DNA of 64,000 nucleotides from Lachnospiraceae bacterium (GCA_902381685.1 LR698958.1:2118833-2182832); one strand, 5' to 3'; positions 36,186-44,710 are shown, counted from the first letter of the stretch. Made by a program: numbers and translations. The notes: a model not told the origin generated them from the letters alone.

Positions 36186-36425
36186 ATGAAACTATTTCAA
36201 AAGAAACGAAAAGCAAAGGTCGTATATCGGGAACATACAAACACACCTATACAGGATACCGTCTTACTTAAAGAAATTGAAAAAGTAAAAGCCGATATGG
36301 ATAACGCTTATATAAACTTTCAAAATGTACTCGATCCCGATTTAATTGACTGTTACATTTTTGAGAGTAACGCAGCATTAAAACGTTATCATTTTCTTCT
36401 GAAGCAGGCAAAAAAAATTAGTTAA
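36186..36425 (+). CDS. DUF2508 (YaaL-like) protein
   Basis: 79 residues, helical and charged. KVKADMDNAYINFQNVLDPD, LIDCYIFESNAALKRYHFLL are the family pattern. Function unknown; associated with bofA as here (divergently). ATG 36186 has GGGAGGG immediately upstream. Confidence 0.85.
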   Translation: MKLFQKKRKAKVVYREHTNTPIQDTVLLKEIEKVKADMDNAYINFQNVLDPDLIDCYIFESNAALKRYHFLLKQAKKIS

Positions 36426-36430
36426 AAGGG

Positions 36431-36565
36431 GGCGTTGCAAAATAGGTGAGTAATCATCTATGGAGCAGCGCTCCCTTTTCTATACAAAAAATCATCTCTA
36501 TTTTTTGCAAAAAGTTAGGAGCATCGCTCCATAACTGAACTTAATCAGTTATTTTGCGACACTCC
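36431..36565. repeat. Long imperfect palindrome (about 135 bp) between convergent genes
   Basis: The ends GGCGTTGCAAAATA and TATTTTGCGACACTCC are near reverse complements, and the arms continue to ATGGAGCAGCGCTCC (36460-36474) and GGAGCATCGCTCCAT (36518-36532), each also palindromic in itself; the centre has CAAAAAAT...ATTTTTTG. The transcript would fold into one long branched hairpin in both directions. It has no T tract, so more likely a MITE-like element or REP than a terminator, though it could stop both transcripts. Confidence 0.65.
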
Positions 36566-36566
36566 T

Positions 36567-37055
36567 TTACAGTTCTATTTCAATTTTTCTTCCTGTACGG
36601 TGATATTGATGATAACGAACTCCCGCACAGTCCATCATTCGCTTTGACGCCATAACTGATGCCGTGTCCGCATATTTATCACTGTCATAGACAACTTCTT
36701 TGATGCCTGACTGGATAATTGCTTTTGCACATTCATTACATGGAAAAAGAGATACATACAGCTTTGCTCCTGCAAGACTTCCCCCACTGTAATTCAAAAT
36801 AGCATTCAACTCACTATGTACCGTGTACACATACTTTGTCTCCAGCGGATCTTCGCCCTCTCTCGTCCACGGGAACTCATCATCTGAGCAGCCTTTTGGC
36901 AATCCGTTATAGCCCATTGAAAGAATTTTATTATCCTGACTTACAATGCAGCACCCTACCTGCGTGCTTGGATCTTTTGAACGCATTCCGGACAACATTG
37001 CAACTCCCATAAAATACTCGTCCCATGAAATATAATCGTTTCTTTTTTCACTCAT
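36567..37055 (-). CDS. dCMP deaminase (ComEB type)
   Basis: 162 residues. Zinc motif TVHSELNAILNYSG (His ligand and catalytic Glu) and LFPCNECAKAIIQSG (two Cys); SMRSKDPSTQVGCCIVS and SMGYNGLPKGCSDDEFPW are typical. It makes dUMP for thymidylate synthesis. ATG 37055 follows AGAAGGTGA; a longer frame to 37136 runs into upp. Third gene of a sua5, upp, dCMP deaminase transcript with 16-17-bp gaps. Confidence 0.93.
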   Translation of the reverse strand: MSEKRNDYISWDEYFMGVAMLSGMRSKDPSTQVGCCIVSQDNKILSMGYNGLPKGCSDDEFPWTREGEDPLETKYVYTVHSELNAILNYSGGSLAGAKLYVSLFPCNECAKAIIQSGIKEVVYDSDKYADTASVMASKRMMDCAGVRYHQYHRTGRKIEIEL

Positions 37056-37071
37056 TTTTTCACCTTCTGTA

Positions 37072-37701
37072 CTATTTTGTACCAAATATACGGTCCCCCG
37101 CATCTCCAAGTCCCGGAACAATATATCCGTGTTCATTTAACTGCTTGTCTAAAGCACCGATATAAATGTCTACATCAGGGTGCTCTTTCTGCATGCGTTC
37201 AACTCCTTCAGGCGCTGCGATGATACATAGAAAACGGATATTTTTTACTCCCTTATCCTTTAACATCTGGATTGCCGCCACACTTGAGCCTCCTGTTGCC
37301 AACATCGGATCCACTACAAAAACATCTCTCTCTTCGCAGTCTGCCGGCAGTTTACAATAATATTCTACAGGTTCAAGAGTATCAGGATCGCGATATAATC
37401 CGATATGTCCTACTTTTGCTGCCGGAATCATTGCCAGCATTCCTTCCACCATACCAAGCCCTGCTCTCAAAATAGGCACGACCGCAAGTTTCTTTCCTGC
37501 AAGTTCCTTTTCAACAGTCTCACAAATCGGTGTCTGAATTGTTACGTCCTGCAATTTTAAGTCTCTTGTTGCCTCATAACAAATGAGCATAGCAATCTCG
37601 CTGATCATTTCCCTAAAATCTTTTGAACCTAAGTCTGCTCTTCTGATATAACTAATTTTGTGACGGATTAATGGGTGTTCCATTACGTGTACTTTTGCCA
37701 T
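37072..37701 (-). CDS. upp: Uracil phosphoribosyltransferase
   Basis: 209 residues. [39 protein letters not shown] (PRPP-binding motif), [16 protein letters not shown] and [16 protein letters not shown] are the family signatures. Converts uracil and PRPP to UMP in pyrimidine salvage. GGAGG 6-7 nt upstream of ATG 37701. Confidence 0.97.
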   Translation of the reverse strand: MAKVHVMEHPLIRHKISYIRRADLGSKDFREMISEIAMLICYEATRDLKLQDVTIQTPICETVEKELAGKKLAVVPILRAGLGMVEGMLAMIPAAKVGHIGLYRDPDTLEPVEYYCKLPADCEERDVFVVDPMLATGGSSVAAIQMLKDKGVKNIRFLCIIAAPEGVERMQKEHPDVDIYIGALDKQLNEHGYIVPGLGDAGDRIFGTK

Positions 37702-37718
37702 AGTTTTCCTCCATATTC

Positions 37719-39239
37719 CTATTTCCTTGCTTCTGCATTTAATTTTTCTGCAAGTTTTTCTATCATTTCTTTTAATATTTCAAAAGACTTGCCATATTCC
37801 ACCAACGGCTGCCCGTAGGCTGATGGCACTTCTTTATCAATCTCCACATATTCTCCCAATGTATAAACATGTTTTACATACTCATAATCGGTAACAATTT
37901 TCCATTTCTGGTTCTCCTCAAGTGTCAGAACAAGTGTATCCTCGTCTAAGTCCGCCTCACTAAAGGCAACCGCCTCATGACCTTCCAGTGTCATCTGCTG
38001 ACTTTTCATAATGGCCTCCGCCTTCTGATTTGCCGGTTCCGGAAACAGTACGATCATTCCCCTTGACTCTATATCATACTCTTGAATCAAATCATGATTT
38101 CTCAATAATTCCGCCGCCATTGGCCCTCTGCTGTTGTCACTTTTGCTGACAAAGACAACTCTTCTGAACTTCTGCTTCGCCGCAATCTCATTGGCATCAA
38201 TAATCTGATGTCCCGCTGCTTTCTCCAATCGGTTCATAATTGCGCTTCCGATTCCGTCAACAGAAAAGGATTCACTGTAAATACAATCTACATTTTCATC
38301 ATCGAACTCTCTCAACACTTTATATAAATTTTTGGCAATGGAACTTTGATTTTCTCTTGTTCCTATCGGCTTAATCAGCCCTGCCGTATATTGAGGGGCA
38401 GTCTCCGTGCTGGCAATAATACCTACCTTTTTCCCCTTTTTGGTCTTCTCATAAGCAAGTTGTTTAATTGCATGCACTTCGTCTTTCAATGTTCCCTGCA
38501 CAATCTTCAACTGCGCTTTCGGTGCATAGTGACGGTACTTCATTCCCGGCGCTTTCGGCGCTTCACTTGTCTCCTCACCGAGAAGTGTCTTATCCACCTG
38601 CACTTCCCCAATGACTTCCTCAAGCATTCTCTGGGTTACCGCCCCCGGTCTTAAAATCATCGGCGGCTCTGCCGTCATATCCACAATCGTCGATTCCACG
38701 CCGATATCCACACTTCCCCCGTCCAAAATCATGTCAATCCTTCCGCTCATGTCTTCCTCAACATGTTTTGCCGTTGTTGGACTTGGACGTCCCGAAGTGT
38801 TAGCGCTTGGGGCAGAAATATATCCTCCCCCTTCTAAAATCAATTCCCGCGCAATTATATCATCAGGCATACGGACAGCAACCGTGTCCAATCCGCCTGT
38901 CGTTCCGTATGGTACTATATCCGACTTCTCAAAAATCATTGTAAGCGGGCCCGGCCAAAATACTTCCGCCAGATCCATTGCCTTCTTAGAGATATTCTGA
39001 ACAATCTTATTCAGATGGCTGATGTCTGCGATATGAATAATCAGAGGATTATCCGAAGGTCTGCCTTTTGCCTCATACGTTTTCTTTGCCGCCTCCTCGT
39101 CGAGTGCATTTGCCCCAAGTCCATATACCGTTTCCGTTGGGAAGGCAACTAAACCTCCTTCTTGTATAATTTTTCCTGCCTGCTCTATGACTTCTTTCTC
39201 TATTTGGTTTTTGTCTACTTTTGTTATTATTGTTTTCAT
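37719..39239 (-). CDS. L-threonylcarbamoyladenylate synthase (Sua5/YwlC) fused to a catalytically dead phosphatase-like domain
   Basis: 506 residues. Residues 1-~210 are the YrdC/Sua5 domain ([50 protein letters not shown]) making TC-AMP for the t6A modification; ~220-355 is the Sua5 C-terminal domain. From residue 359 the chain is a low-molecular-weight tyrosine phosphatase fold, but the P-loop reads [12 protein letters not shown] (Ser365 where the nucleophilic Cys should be, Ser370 for the second Cys, Arg371 kept) and the general acid loop reads VPSAYGQP in place of DPYG. It is therefore probably a pseudo-phosphatase. ATG 39239; no ribosome site is visible. Confidence 0.9.
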   Translation of the reverse strand: MKTIITKVDKNQIEKEVIEQAGKIIQEGGLVAFPTETVYGLGANALDEEAAKKTYEAKGRPSDNPLIIHIADISHLNKIVQNISKKAMDLAEVFWPGPLTMIFEKSDIVPYGTTGGLDTVAVRMPDDIIARELILEGGGYISAPSANTSGRPSPTTAKHVEEDMSGRIDMILDGGSVDIGVESTIVDMTAEPPMILRPGAVTQRMLEEVIGEVQVDKTLLGEETSEAPKAPGMKYRHYAPKAQLKIVQGTLKDEVHAIKQLAYEKTKKGKKVGIIASTETAPQYTAGLIKPIGTRENQSSIAKNLYKVLREFDDENVDCIYSESFSVDGIGSAIMNRLEKAAGHQIIDANEIAAKQKFRRVVFVSKSDNSRGPMAAELLRNHDLIQEYDIESRGMIVLFPEPANQKAEAIMKSQQMTLEGHEAVAFSEADLDEDTLVLTLEENQKWKIVTDYEYVKHVYTLGEYVEIDKEVPSAYGQPLVEYGKSFEILKEMIEKLAEKLNAEARK

Positions 39240-39246
39240 AACTTTT

Positions 39247-39270
39247 ATTATACCATTATTGCCCTGAAAA
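39247..39270 (-). promoter_or_regulatory. Extended -10 promoter giving a probably leaderless sua5 mRNA
   Basis: TGGTATAAT (-10 at 39252-39247 preceded by TGG) lies only 7 nt before ATG 39239, and no -35 or Shine-Dalgarno is seen. Transcription from it would begin at or within 1-2 nt of the start codon. Confidence 0.55.
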
Positions 39271-39285
39271 AAAAACCCACAGTAT

Positions 39286-39960
39286 CTATTCCTCTTGTTT
39301 TTGTAAAATATGTATAATACCATCACAGATAACCTGTGCTACTTTCTCCTGATATTCTTTTGTAGAAAGTTTCTCCGCCTCCTCCCAGTTGCTCAAAAAT
39401 CCGCATTCCACAATAATTGTAGGGACTTCCGTCTTTCTCAACATGTAATATGTATTATTTCCCTTACAAACTCTTTTATTCTCCTTATCAAACAGACGAA
39501 ACATCTCCTGCATTACTTCTGCAGCTTCTTTTCCCTCTTTAGAGTGTGTAAAATAAAAAACCTGAGCCCCCTTCACCGACTCCTGCGTATAACTGTTCTG
39601 ATGAATACTGACTGCAAGATTCGGTTTTGTATTGTTAATTCGTTTTACCCTCTCCTTCATATCGGCTATCTTTGTATCGCCTAACCCTTTATCCTCCCTT
39701 CTTGTCATCTTAACAATAATGTTTTGTTTTTTTAACTTCTTTTCCACTTTTTTTGCGATACTTAAATTTATGTCTTTTTCCTTTTTCTTGTTTATCCCTA
39801 TTTTGCCGGGATCGGTATATCCATGCCCCGCGTCCAAAACAACAATACTTTTTCCTTTTTTTATCTGATTTCCCGATACATGGACACTCAATGTTTTTCC
39901 CATCAGAAACGATGCGCCAATCAGTACAACTGCCATCAATAATTTTGTTTTACGATACAA
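39286..39960 (-). CDS. N-acetylmuramoyl-L-alanine amidase (Amidase_3), secreted
   Basis: 224 residues with TTG start. The N-terminus (KLLMAVVLIGASFLMGKTLS) is a signal anchor; the zinc amidase domain has VVLDAGHGYTDPGKIG (first His), a Glu/His region in LAVSIHQNSYTQESVKGAQV and VECGFLSNWEEAEKL. Cuts the MurNAc-Ala bond of peptidoglycan. Start TTG 39960 is fixed by GAGGGG 6 nt upstream; no ATG fits as well. That Shine-Dalgarno forms the 3' arm of the terminator hairpin at 39961-40009. Confidence 0.9.
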   Translation of the reverse strand: MYRKTKLLMAVVLIGASFLMGKTLSVHVSGNQIKKGKSIVVLDAGHGYTDPGKIGINKKKEKDINLSIAKKVEKKLKKQNIIVKMTRREDKGLGDTKIADMKERVKRINNTKPNLAVSIHQNSYTQESVKGAQVFYFTHSKEGKEAAEVMQEMFRLFDKENKRVCKGNNTYYMLRKTEVPTIIVECGFLSNWEEAEKLSTKEYQEKVAQVICDGIIHILQKQEE

Positions 39961-40009
39961 AAAAATCCCCTCTGTGACATTTATTGTTAAAATATATGCC
40001 ACAGAGGGA
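39961..40009 (-). terminator. Terminator hairpin that also contains the amidase Shine-Dalgarno
   Basis: On the minus strand TCCCTCTGTGGCA and TGTCACAGAGGGG pair (12 bp, one wobble) and are followed by GATTTTTTTG. The 3' arm is the GAGGGG that serves the TTG start at 39960, and the T tract overlaps the start codon. If it forms, both transcription from the GH18 gene and translation of the amidase are blocked. Confidence 0.75.
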
Positions 40010-40013
40010 ATGT

Positions 40014-41825
40014 CTAATTTACATATTTTAAAATTAGTTCCCAAAGTCCCTGAGATTCAAATCCCAGTTTCCAGACTGCCGTACCCGCCAGTTTATTCGC
40101 TTTCATGACTTTTAATTTTTCTTCTATAGATTTTTCATCTTCCAGCCAAATCTTGTAGGTCGCGTCGTCTTTCTCCCATTGTGCATAGTTCTGACCTGTT
40201 TTGCTGTCCCATTTCGCTTCTGCACCAAACTGCTCAAGAACTTTGTCTGTTCTCTTCATGGAAACTGTTTCACTTGTTACTTTCGTGGAATATTTTCCCG
40301 CTTCCGTTCCCGCCTGCTCCGAAAGTTCGGCCTCCGTCTTTGGAACTTCTTTCCAAAGTCTTGTATACAGCGGCATCGCATTGATCACTTTACTTGCCGG
40401 AACGTCTTTCAGAGTCTCCTGAATGCCCTCCTTCACATATCCGATGGAGGCTACTGAACCACTCTCATATGAACCTGCAAAATGTTCATCATATCCCATG
40501 ATAATAACATAATCTGCTACAATTCCCTGTTCTTTGCGGTGATAATGTTCATTATATCCCTTCGGTACATAGTTATCTACCGACAGGACAATACCGTTCT
40601 TTCTGCATTTCACGGACAATTCACGGATAAATTGGATATAATGTTCACCCGTCTTTTCGGCAACTGTCTCAAAGTCTACATTAATTCCGTCCAAGCCAAC
40701 CTGAAGAGCCTCCGAAATCAACTGGTTTGTCAGATTCTCCCTGCTTGAAGTGCGGCTTAACAGTTCATGTGTCTCTTCTGAAGTTTTAATTCCCTCCTGA
40801 TTTAGAGGATCAAAATTTCTTACCAGCCCCCACACTTCTATATTGGACTGATGTGCATAGTTCACATATTCGGAACTTGCGATGGAAGTAATGTTTCCCT
40901 TTGTATCCTTTACGCTGAACCATGTAGGTGAAAGTGTTGTAAGCCCCTTTGTATTGGCAATCATCTCCAGCACCTGATTATTCGCAGAACGCGAACTTAC
41001 CTGATGCCATGCCATGTTGATTGTATAGTCCTTCTTAATGTTAGTAAACTTTTCTTCCTTAAATTCACGTTTATACGTCTTTGTCTTTTCGTCTTTCAAA
41101 TCACTCTGCTTAATGTAACCGACAAAGCCGTCATTTGTGCGGACTTTTCTCCACTTTCCTTCTTTTTCAATAATTCTCACAACATCATCTGATTTTGTTT
41201 CCGTAAGAATAGGGCTCTTCACTCCTGCCCGCATACGAATCGCAGAATTATTTTTCGTTGTTGCCACTTTCGCGTCGCTCCAGTCACTCTGAATCACTAT
41301 ACGATTAGGGCTTTTATACATTTTATATTCTATATCCGTATATTTCTTTACAAAATCAAGCGCAATATATGCCGTGCTTCCCTCTGTCTTGAGAATAACA
41401 TACTCTTCACTTTTCTTTTCTTTTGACACTGCATATTCGCGACTTCCAACAGATACGGACACCATGTCATTTGGCAAAGTATACAATAAAAGATTCTCAT
41501 TTGCGTCCCAATAAAATCTTTCGTTGACGTAATCTCTGACTGCAGAATATTCCAGATATAGCGTTCCGTCAATCATCTTGCCTTTCGGCTCTAAAATCTG
41601 ATTATTCACTATTACCGCAAGCTGCTCTTCATTCGTAATACCATAATATTCTTTTCTATTCGCTTTTTTATCCGATGGACTGTATTTTTTCCACAATATA
41701 GTTCCACATAAAACAACCAGTGCCAGTATAATGAAAATACAAACTTTAATGACCAAAGAACGTTGTCTTCTCTTTCGGGAATATCTTCTGCGCCTTATTT
41801 GTTCCCTTCTGTCTCTTTCGTTCAT
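40014..41825 (-). CDS. Membrane-anchored GH18-family protein with SH3 domain
   Basis: 603 residues. N-terminal anchor (RSLVIKVCIFIILALVVLCG) in a basic context; a copper-amine-oxidase-like N domain; a bacterial SH3 domain (RMRAGVKSPILTETKSDDVV, KVRTNDGFVGYIKQSDLKD); and a GH18 barrel with the catalytic DGINVDFETVAEKTG (D-x-D-x-E) plus VDNYVPKGYNEHYHRKEQ and VIIMGYDEHFAGSYESGSV. Similar to spore-wall YaaH/YdhD enzymes that act on N-acetylglucosaminyl bonds; here with a membrane anchor, so probably acts on the cell or spore wall. ATG 41825 behind GGAGGTG. Confidence 0.9.
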   Translation of the reverse strand: MNERDRREQIRRRRYSRKRRQRSLVIKVCIFIILALVVLCGTILWKKYSPSDKKANRKEYYGITNEEQLAVIVNNQILEPKGKMIDGTLYLEYSAVRDYVNERFYWDANENLLLYTLPNDMVSVSVGSREYAVSKEKKSEEYVILKTEGSTAYIALDFVKKYTDIEYKMYKSPNRIVIQSDWSDAKVATTKNNSAIRMRAGVKSPILTETKSDDVVRIIEKEGKWRKVRTNDGFVGYIKQSDLKDEKTKTYKREFKEEKFTNIKKDYTINMAWHQVSSRSANNQVLEMIANTKGLTTLSPTWFSVKDTKGNITSIASSEYVNYAHQSNIEVWGLVRNFDPLNQEGIKTSEETHELLSRTSSRENLTNQLISEALQVGLDGINVDFETVAEKTGEHYIQFIRELSVKCRKNGIVLSVDNYVPKGYNEHYHRKEQGIVADYVIIMGYDEHFAGSYESGSVASIGYVKEGIQETLKDVPASKVINAMPLYTRLWKEVPKTEAELSEQAGTEAGKYSTKVTSETVSMKRTDKVLEQFGAEAKWDSKTGQNYAQWEKDDATYKIWLEDEKSIEEKLKVMKANKLAGTAVWKLGFESQGLWELILKYVN

Positions 41826-41847
41826 GACGCACCTCCTATTCCAGTAC

Positions 41848-41890
41848 ATTATAACAATTATTTCGGCATACGTCATTAACTATTTCGACA
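41848..41890 (-). promoter_or_regulatory. GH18 gene promoter region with Spo0A-box-like site
   Basis: TATAAT at 41853-41848 on the minus strand lies 20 bp before the start codon, with no clear -35. TGTCGAA (41890-41884) lies about 30 bp further upstream, a reasonable position for an activator site. Short motif; chance cannot be excluded. Confidence 0.45.
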
Positions 41891-41937
41891 ATTTTCGTCA
41901 CATTAAAAGGTTTTGTCTTACGAGGGGTATTGTAATT

Positions 41938-42159
41938 CTATTCCACACTTTTAATCTCATGAAAATGAAGTTCTTCCATATGACCGTCTTTATCCCATAT
42001 ATAGTCCCGCATGTAGCCGCCGCTTTCTTTTACCATGTGTGCCGCTGCTATCTGCATCGGACTTGCACTTTCCCCATCTATGGACATGGGTACTCCGTAT
42101 CTTTCATATTGTGACAACTCCGTAAACAGTTCCCGATATGCTTTATCTTCTTGCTCCAT
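41938..42159 (-). CDS. Small conserved hypothetical protein (73 residues)
   Basis: Begins MEQEDKAYRELFTELSQYER, continues YGVPMSIDGESASPMQIAAA and ends ELHFHEIKSVE. The pattern is compact, acidic, and looks well-conserved among gut Lachnospiraceae from memory, but has no known role. AGAAGGG lies 9-14 nt upstream of ATG 42159. It may be transcribed from the promoter near 42500 together with the 13-codon ORF at 42384. Confidence 0.7.
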   Translation of the reverse strand: MEQEDKAYRELFTELSQYERYGVPMSIDGESASPMQIAAAHMVKESGGYMRDYIWDKDGHMEELHFHEIKSVE

Positions 42160-42383
42160 GTTATGACCCTTCTTTTCTTGTAACTATGGCCCTCCGATAT
42201 TCCATAAGGATTGTGATATATTAAAATTATCTTCTGGGCTGGCAAGAAGACAGTACTTTAATTTACAGTTTCTCTTTTTTCTTTTTGTTATGTGTTGTCT
42301 TTTGCTGATATTTTGTCTGAAATGACAGATATTCTTCTTGATATTGTTTACAACAAATTACAGATAACTTTTGATATGACTCT

Positions 42384-42425
42384 TTAGACTATAAAAATAA
42401 GACTTCTTAATATTATTCCGAACAT
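42384..42425 (-). CDS. Putative 13-residue hydrophobic peptide (MFGIILRSLIFIV)
   Basis: GGAGGG sits 4 nt ahead of ATG 42425; thirteen codons then TAA. The peptide is almost entirely hydrophobic with one Arg, like short membrane peptides or leader peptides. A good promoter lies 60 bp upstream. Whether it is a real peptide or only part of the leader of the 73-residue gene is undecided. The 42160-42383 stretch holds no other gene. Confidence 0.4.
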   Translation of the reverse strand: MFGIILRSLIFIV

Positions 42426-42485
42426 AAATCCCTCCTTCTTCTATATAAACATAGTTACATGGAAAGACTATCTTCTTGCACTCTC

Positions 42486-42514
42486 ATTATAAATAGTAAT
42501 ATTTTCCTTTTCAA
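42486..42514 (-). promoter_or_regulatory. Promoter upstream of the small hydrophobic ORF
   Basis: TTGAAA (42514-42509), 17-bp spacer, TATAAT (42491-42486) on the minus strand. Confidence 0.6.
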
Positions 42515-42532
42515 GTATTTTCTTTAAATTTC

Positions 42533-42561
42533 TTTACATATTTTTTGTTTTTGTTTATACT
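42533..42561 (+). promoter_or_regulatory. mecA promoter
   Basis: TTTACA (42533-42538), 17-bp spacer, TATACT (42556-42561); start about 40 bp before mecA. The divergent promoter at 42486-42514 lies back to back with it. Confidence 0.65.
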
Positions 42562-42605
42562 AATAATTGAGTAAATATTTTTATTTGCAGATAGGAAGTG
42601 ATTAT

Positions 42606-43343
42606 ATGAAAATTGAAAAACTAAATGATAACCAAATTCGTTGTACGCTGACGCGTGCTGATTTAGCCGAGCGTGAACTCAAACTGAGTGAATTGGCTTA
42701 TGGAACAGAAAAAGCAAAATCACTTTTCCAGGATATGATGCAACAGGCAGCATTTGAATTCGGATTTGAAGCGGACGATACCCCTCTTATGATTGAGGCA
42801 ATCCCGGCTTCTTCTGATACAATTGTACTGATTATTACTAAAGTGGAAGACCCTGAAGAACTGGATACCCGCTTTTCCAAGTTTGCTCCCTCATCGTCGG
42901 GTGGAACGACCGGTAAAATGCAAAATGTTTTAGATAAATTAGAAGGTGCGGAAGAATTTCTTGATTTGCTTGGCAAAGTGAAGAAAGCAGTCTCTGAAAA
43001 ACCGGAAATGGAAGGAACGGAATCCACGCCTGCTGACAGAAAGACAAAGAAAGATGTTCGTTTGTTTACATTTGCATCTTTGGACAATGTAATAGATGCT
43101 TCACATCTGCTTACAACAATGTACACAGGTGCAAATACTTTATATAAAGATCCTAAAGATGACCTTTACATTTTAGTTCTGTCGCAATCCGGACATTCCG
43201 CAAGTGATTATAATAAAATCTGTAATATGCTTTCCGAATATGGTTCTTTTGAAAAAACCGGAAGTGCAACTTTGGCATATCTTGAGGAACATTGTGATAC
43301 AATTATTGGCGGCAACGCCATACAGCAGTTGGCACTTATTTAA
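42606..43343 (+). CDS. mecA: Adaptor protein MecA
   Basis: 245 residues. The N-terminal domain (MKIEKLNDNQIRCTLTRADL, ERELKLSELAYGTEKAKSLF) recognises substrates and the C-terminal domain (KDVRLFTFASLDNVIDASHL, YGSFEKTGSATLAYLEEHCD) binds ClpC. It targets proteins to ClpCP and in Bacillus controls competence and sporulation factors. A Ser/Thr-rich hinge (PSSSGGTTGKMQN) separates the domains. ATG 42606 behind AGGAAGTG; terminator at 43355-43391. Confidence 0.93.
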   Translation: MKIEKLNDNQIRCTLTRADLAERELKLSELAYGTEKAKSLFQDMMQQAAFEFGFEADDTPLMIEAIPASSDTIVLIITKVEDPEELDTRFSKFAPSSSGGTTGKMQNVLDKLEGAEEFLDLLGKVKKAVSEKPEMEGTESTPADRKTKKDVRLFTFASLDNVIDASHLLTTMYTGANTLYKDPKDDLYILVLSQSGHSASDYNKICNMLSEYGSFEKTGSATLAYLEEHCDTIIGGNAIQQLALI

Positions 43344-43354
43344 CTTTAATTAAC

Positions 43355-43391
43355 AAAAACCTGTCCACCATTTTGGTGTGACAGGTTTTTT
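43355..43391 (+). terminator. mecA terminator
   Basis: AAAAACCTGTC/GACAGGTTTTT outer stem plus inner CCACCA/TGGTG, followed by T residues. Confidence 0.88.
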
Positions 43392-43420
43392 GCGTATATG
43401 CAACTGCATAATCTTTTATA

Positions 43421-43618
43421 TTAGTTTGCTGCTAAAAATGCGTTAATCTTCTCAACTAACAAATCTGCATCTAATCCGTGTACCATTGCTGCTTCTCCTA
43501 ATGTTTCAGCCTGAGCAGACGGGCAACCAAGACAGTGCATTCCAATCTCCATGAGAATTGGTGCAACTTGAGGATTTGTTGCTAATAATTCACCGATTGT
43601 CATATCTTTTGAAATCAT
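43421..43618 (-). CDS. DUF1858 domain protein
   Basis: 65 residues: [40 protein letters not shown] and [10 protein letters not shown]. The CLGC pair after a hydrophobic helix is the DUF1858 hallmark; members act with iron-sulfur or hybrid cluster proteins in some organisms, but function here is unassigned. GGAGGAAG before ATG 43618 fixes the start. Confidence 0.9.
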   Translation of the reverse strand: MISKDMTIGELLATNPQVAPILMEIGMHCLGCPSAQAETLGEAAMVHGLDADLLVEKINAFLAAN

Positions 43619-43773
43619 TGTACTTCCTCCTTTTTTTAACATGATATTCATTATAATACCTTTTTTTTGAATTAGCAATACTGAGTATTTATTCTCTTTG
43701 TCTCCCTCAAAATTGTATACACATTTTTACATGCTTTTTGATTACTCAATTGTCAAGTTGATTTTGTTAATTT

Positions 43774-44005
43774 TTCGACAAAATTAGAAATTTATTATTT
43801 CTACACAAAACGCCTGTTCTTTTTTTTACCCAAAATAATCCACATAATCCCCCTCATTTTATGTGGATAATGTGGATAACTTTGTGTAAAACTCAGTTTT
43901 CGACAATTTTCCTGCATATTTTCGTCATTCCTCGCGTGGATAACTTAAGGATAATGTTGGGATAGTTTTTCATAACTTTTTTACACGAAAATACCTTTTT
44001 CGACA
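43774..44005. promoter_or_regulatory. Gene-free AT-rich region with clustered DnaA-box and Spo0A-box-like sites
   Basis: Between DUF1858 (ends 43619) and the perR promoter there is ~600 bp without a gene. It holds TGTGGATAA twice in direct succession (43862-43870, 43871-43879; exact complement of the DnaA box TTATCCACA), CGTGGATAA (43935-43943) and TAATCCACA (43836-43844) with one mismatch each, and TTCGACA (complement of the 0A box TGTCGAA) three times (43774-43780, 43899-43905, 43999-44005). Confidence 0.5.
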
Positions 44006-44223
44006 AAATACTTTTAAATTGTGCATATTGTATAAGAATATTCTCTCCGTTTTCTTTTGCGTTTTTTTCCCGTTAAATCTATTCTTTCTTTAAAATATCC
44101 GTTTTCAGATAATGATTATTCCGTTTCCCTATAGAAAAAGATGATTTCTACGCATATTTTTTGTGTTCTCTTTGCAAAATATGAATATGTCTTTTTTAAT
44201 TCCAACTAAAACAGATATTTTTA

Positions 44224-44281
44224 TTGACATTTCTTCACTTCTTTTTTATTATACTTATAGTAACTATTATCATTATTGTTA
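44224..44281 (+). promoter_or_regulatory. perR promoter with autoregulatory operator
   Basis: TTGACA (44224-44229), 17-bp spacer, TATTAT (44247-44252). Downstream at 44261-44281 TAACTATTATCATTATTGTTA is an imperfect palindrome of the Fur/PerR type placed over the transcription start. Confidence 0.6.
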
Positions 44282-44305
44282 TTATTGTTTTGAAAGGAGG
44301 ATTCT

Positions 44306-44710
44306 ATGCCAGCATTAAAATATAGCCGACAGCGTGAATCCATCAAAGAGTACCTAATGAGTACGAAGGAACACCCTACTGCAGATATGGTGTATCTTCA
44401 TGTGAAACAGGAATTTCCTAATATAAGTTTAGGGACTGTATATAGAAACCTTAATCTTTTAGCGGATATTGGAGAAATCATAAAAATTTCCACTTTAAAC
44501 GGCGGTGACCGGTTTGACGGGACTACAACTCCACACTATCACTTTTTCTGTACGGATTGCGGTGCTGTCTTAGATTTGGATATGGATAATATAGAAACTA
44601 TTAATCATATTGCCGGCAAAAACTTTGATGGAGAAATTGACACTCACAACATTACTTTTTACGGTCGTTGTGGAGACTGTGTAAAAAATGCAAAAGTTTT
44701 AAAAATGTGA
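44306..44710 (+). CDS. perR: Fur-family regulator, PerR type
   Basis: 134 residues. HTH region (EHPTADMVYLHVKQEFPNIS, LGTVYRNLNLLADIGEI), metal site with GGDRFDGTTTPHYHFFCTDC (Asp before the HxH pair as in PerR) and structural CxxC pairs FCTDCG and RCGDC. The adjacent reverse rubrerythrin is a classic PerR target, which supports PerR rather than Fur. AAAGGAGG precedes the ATG. Confidence 0.9.
   Translation: MPALKYSRQRESIKEYLMSTKEHPTADMVYLHVKQEFPNISLGTVYRNLNLLADIGEIIKISTLNGGDRFDGTTTPHYHFFCTDCGAVLDLDMDNIETINHIAGKNFDGEIDTHNITFYGRCGDCVKNAKVLKM

Noticed and set aside
36431..36565. Ordinary intrinsic terminator
   Set aside because: No T tract on either strand and nested repeats far longer than a terminator.
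43774..44005. Calling this the chromosome origin
   Set aside because: No dnaA/dnaN nearby and most genes on both sides run in the same direction, so only a site cluster is reported.
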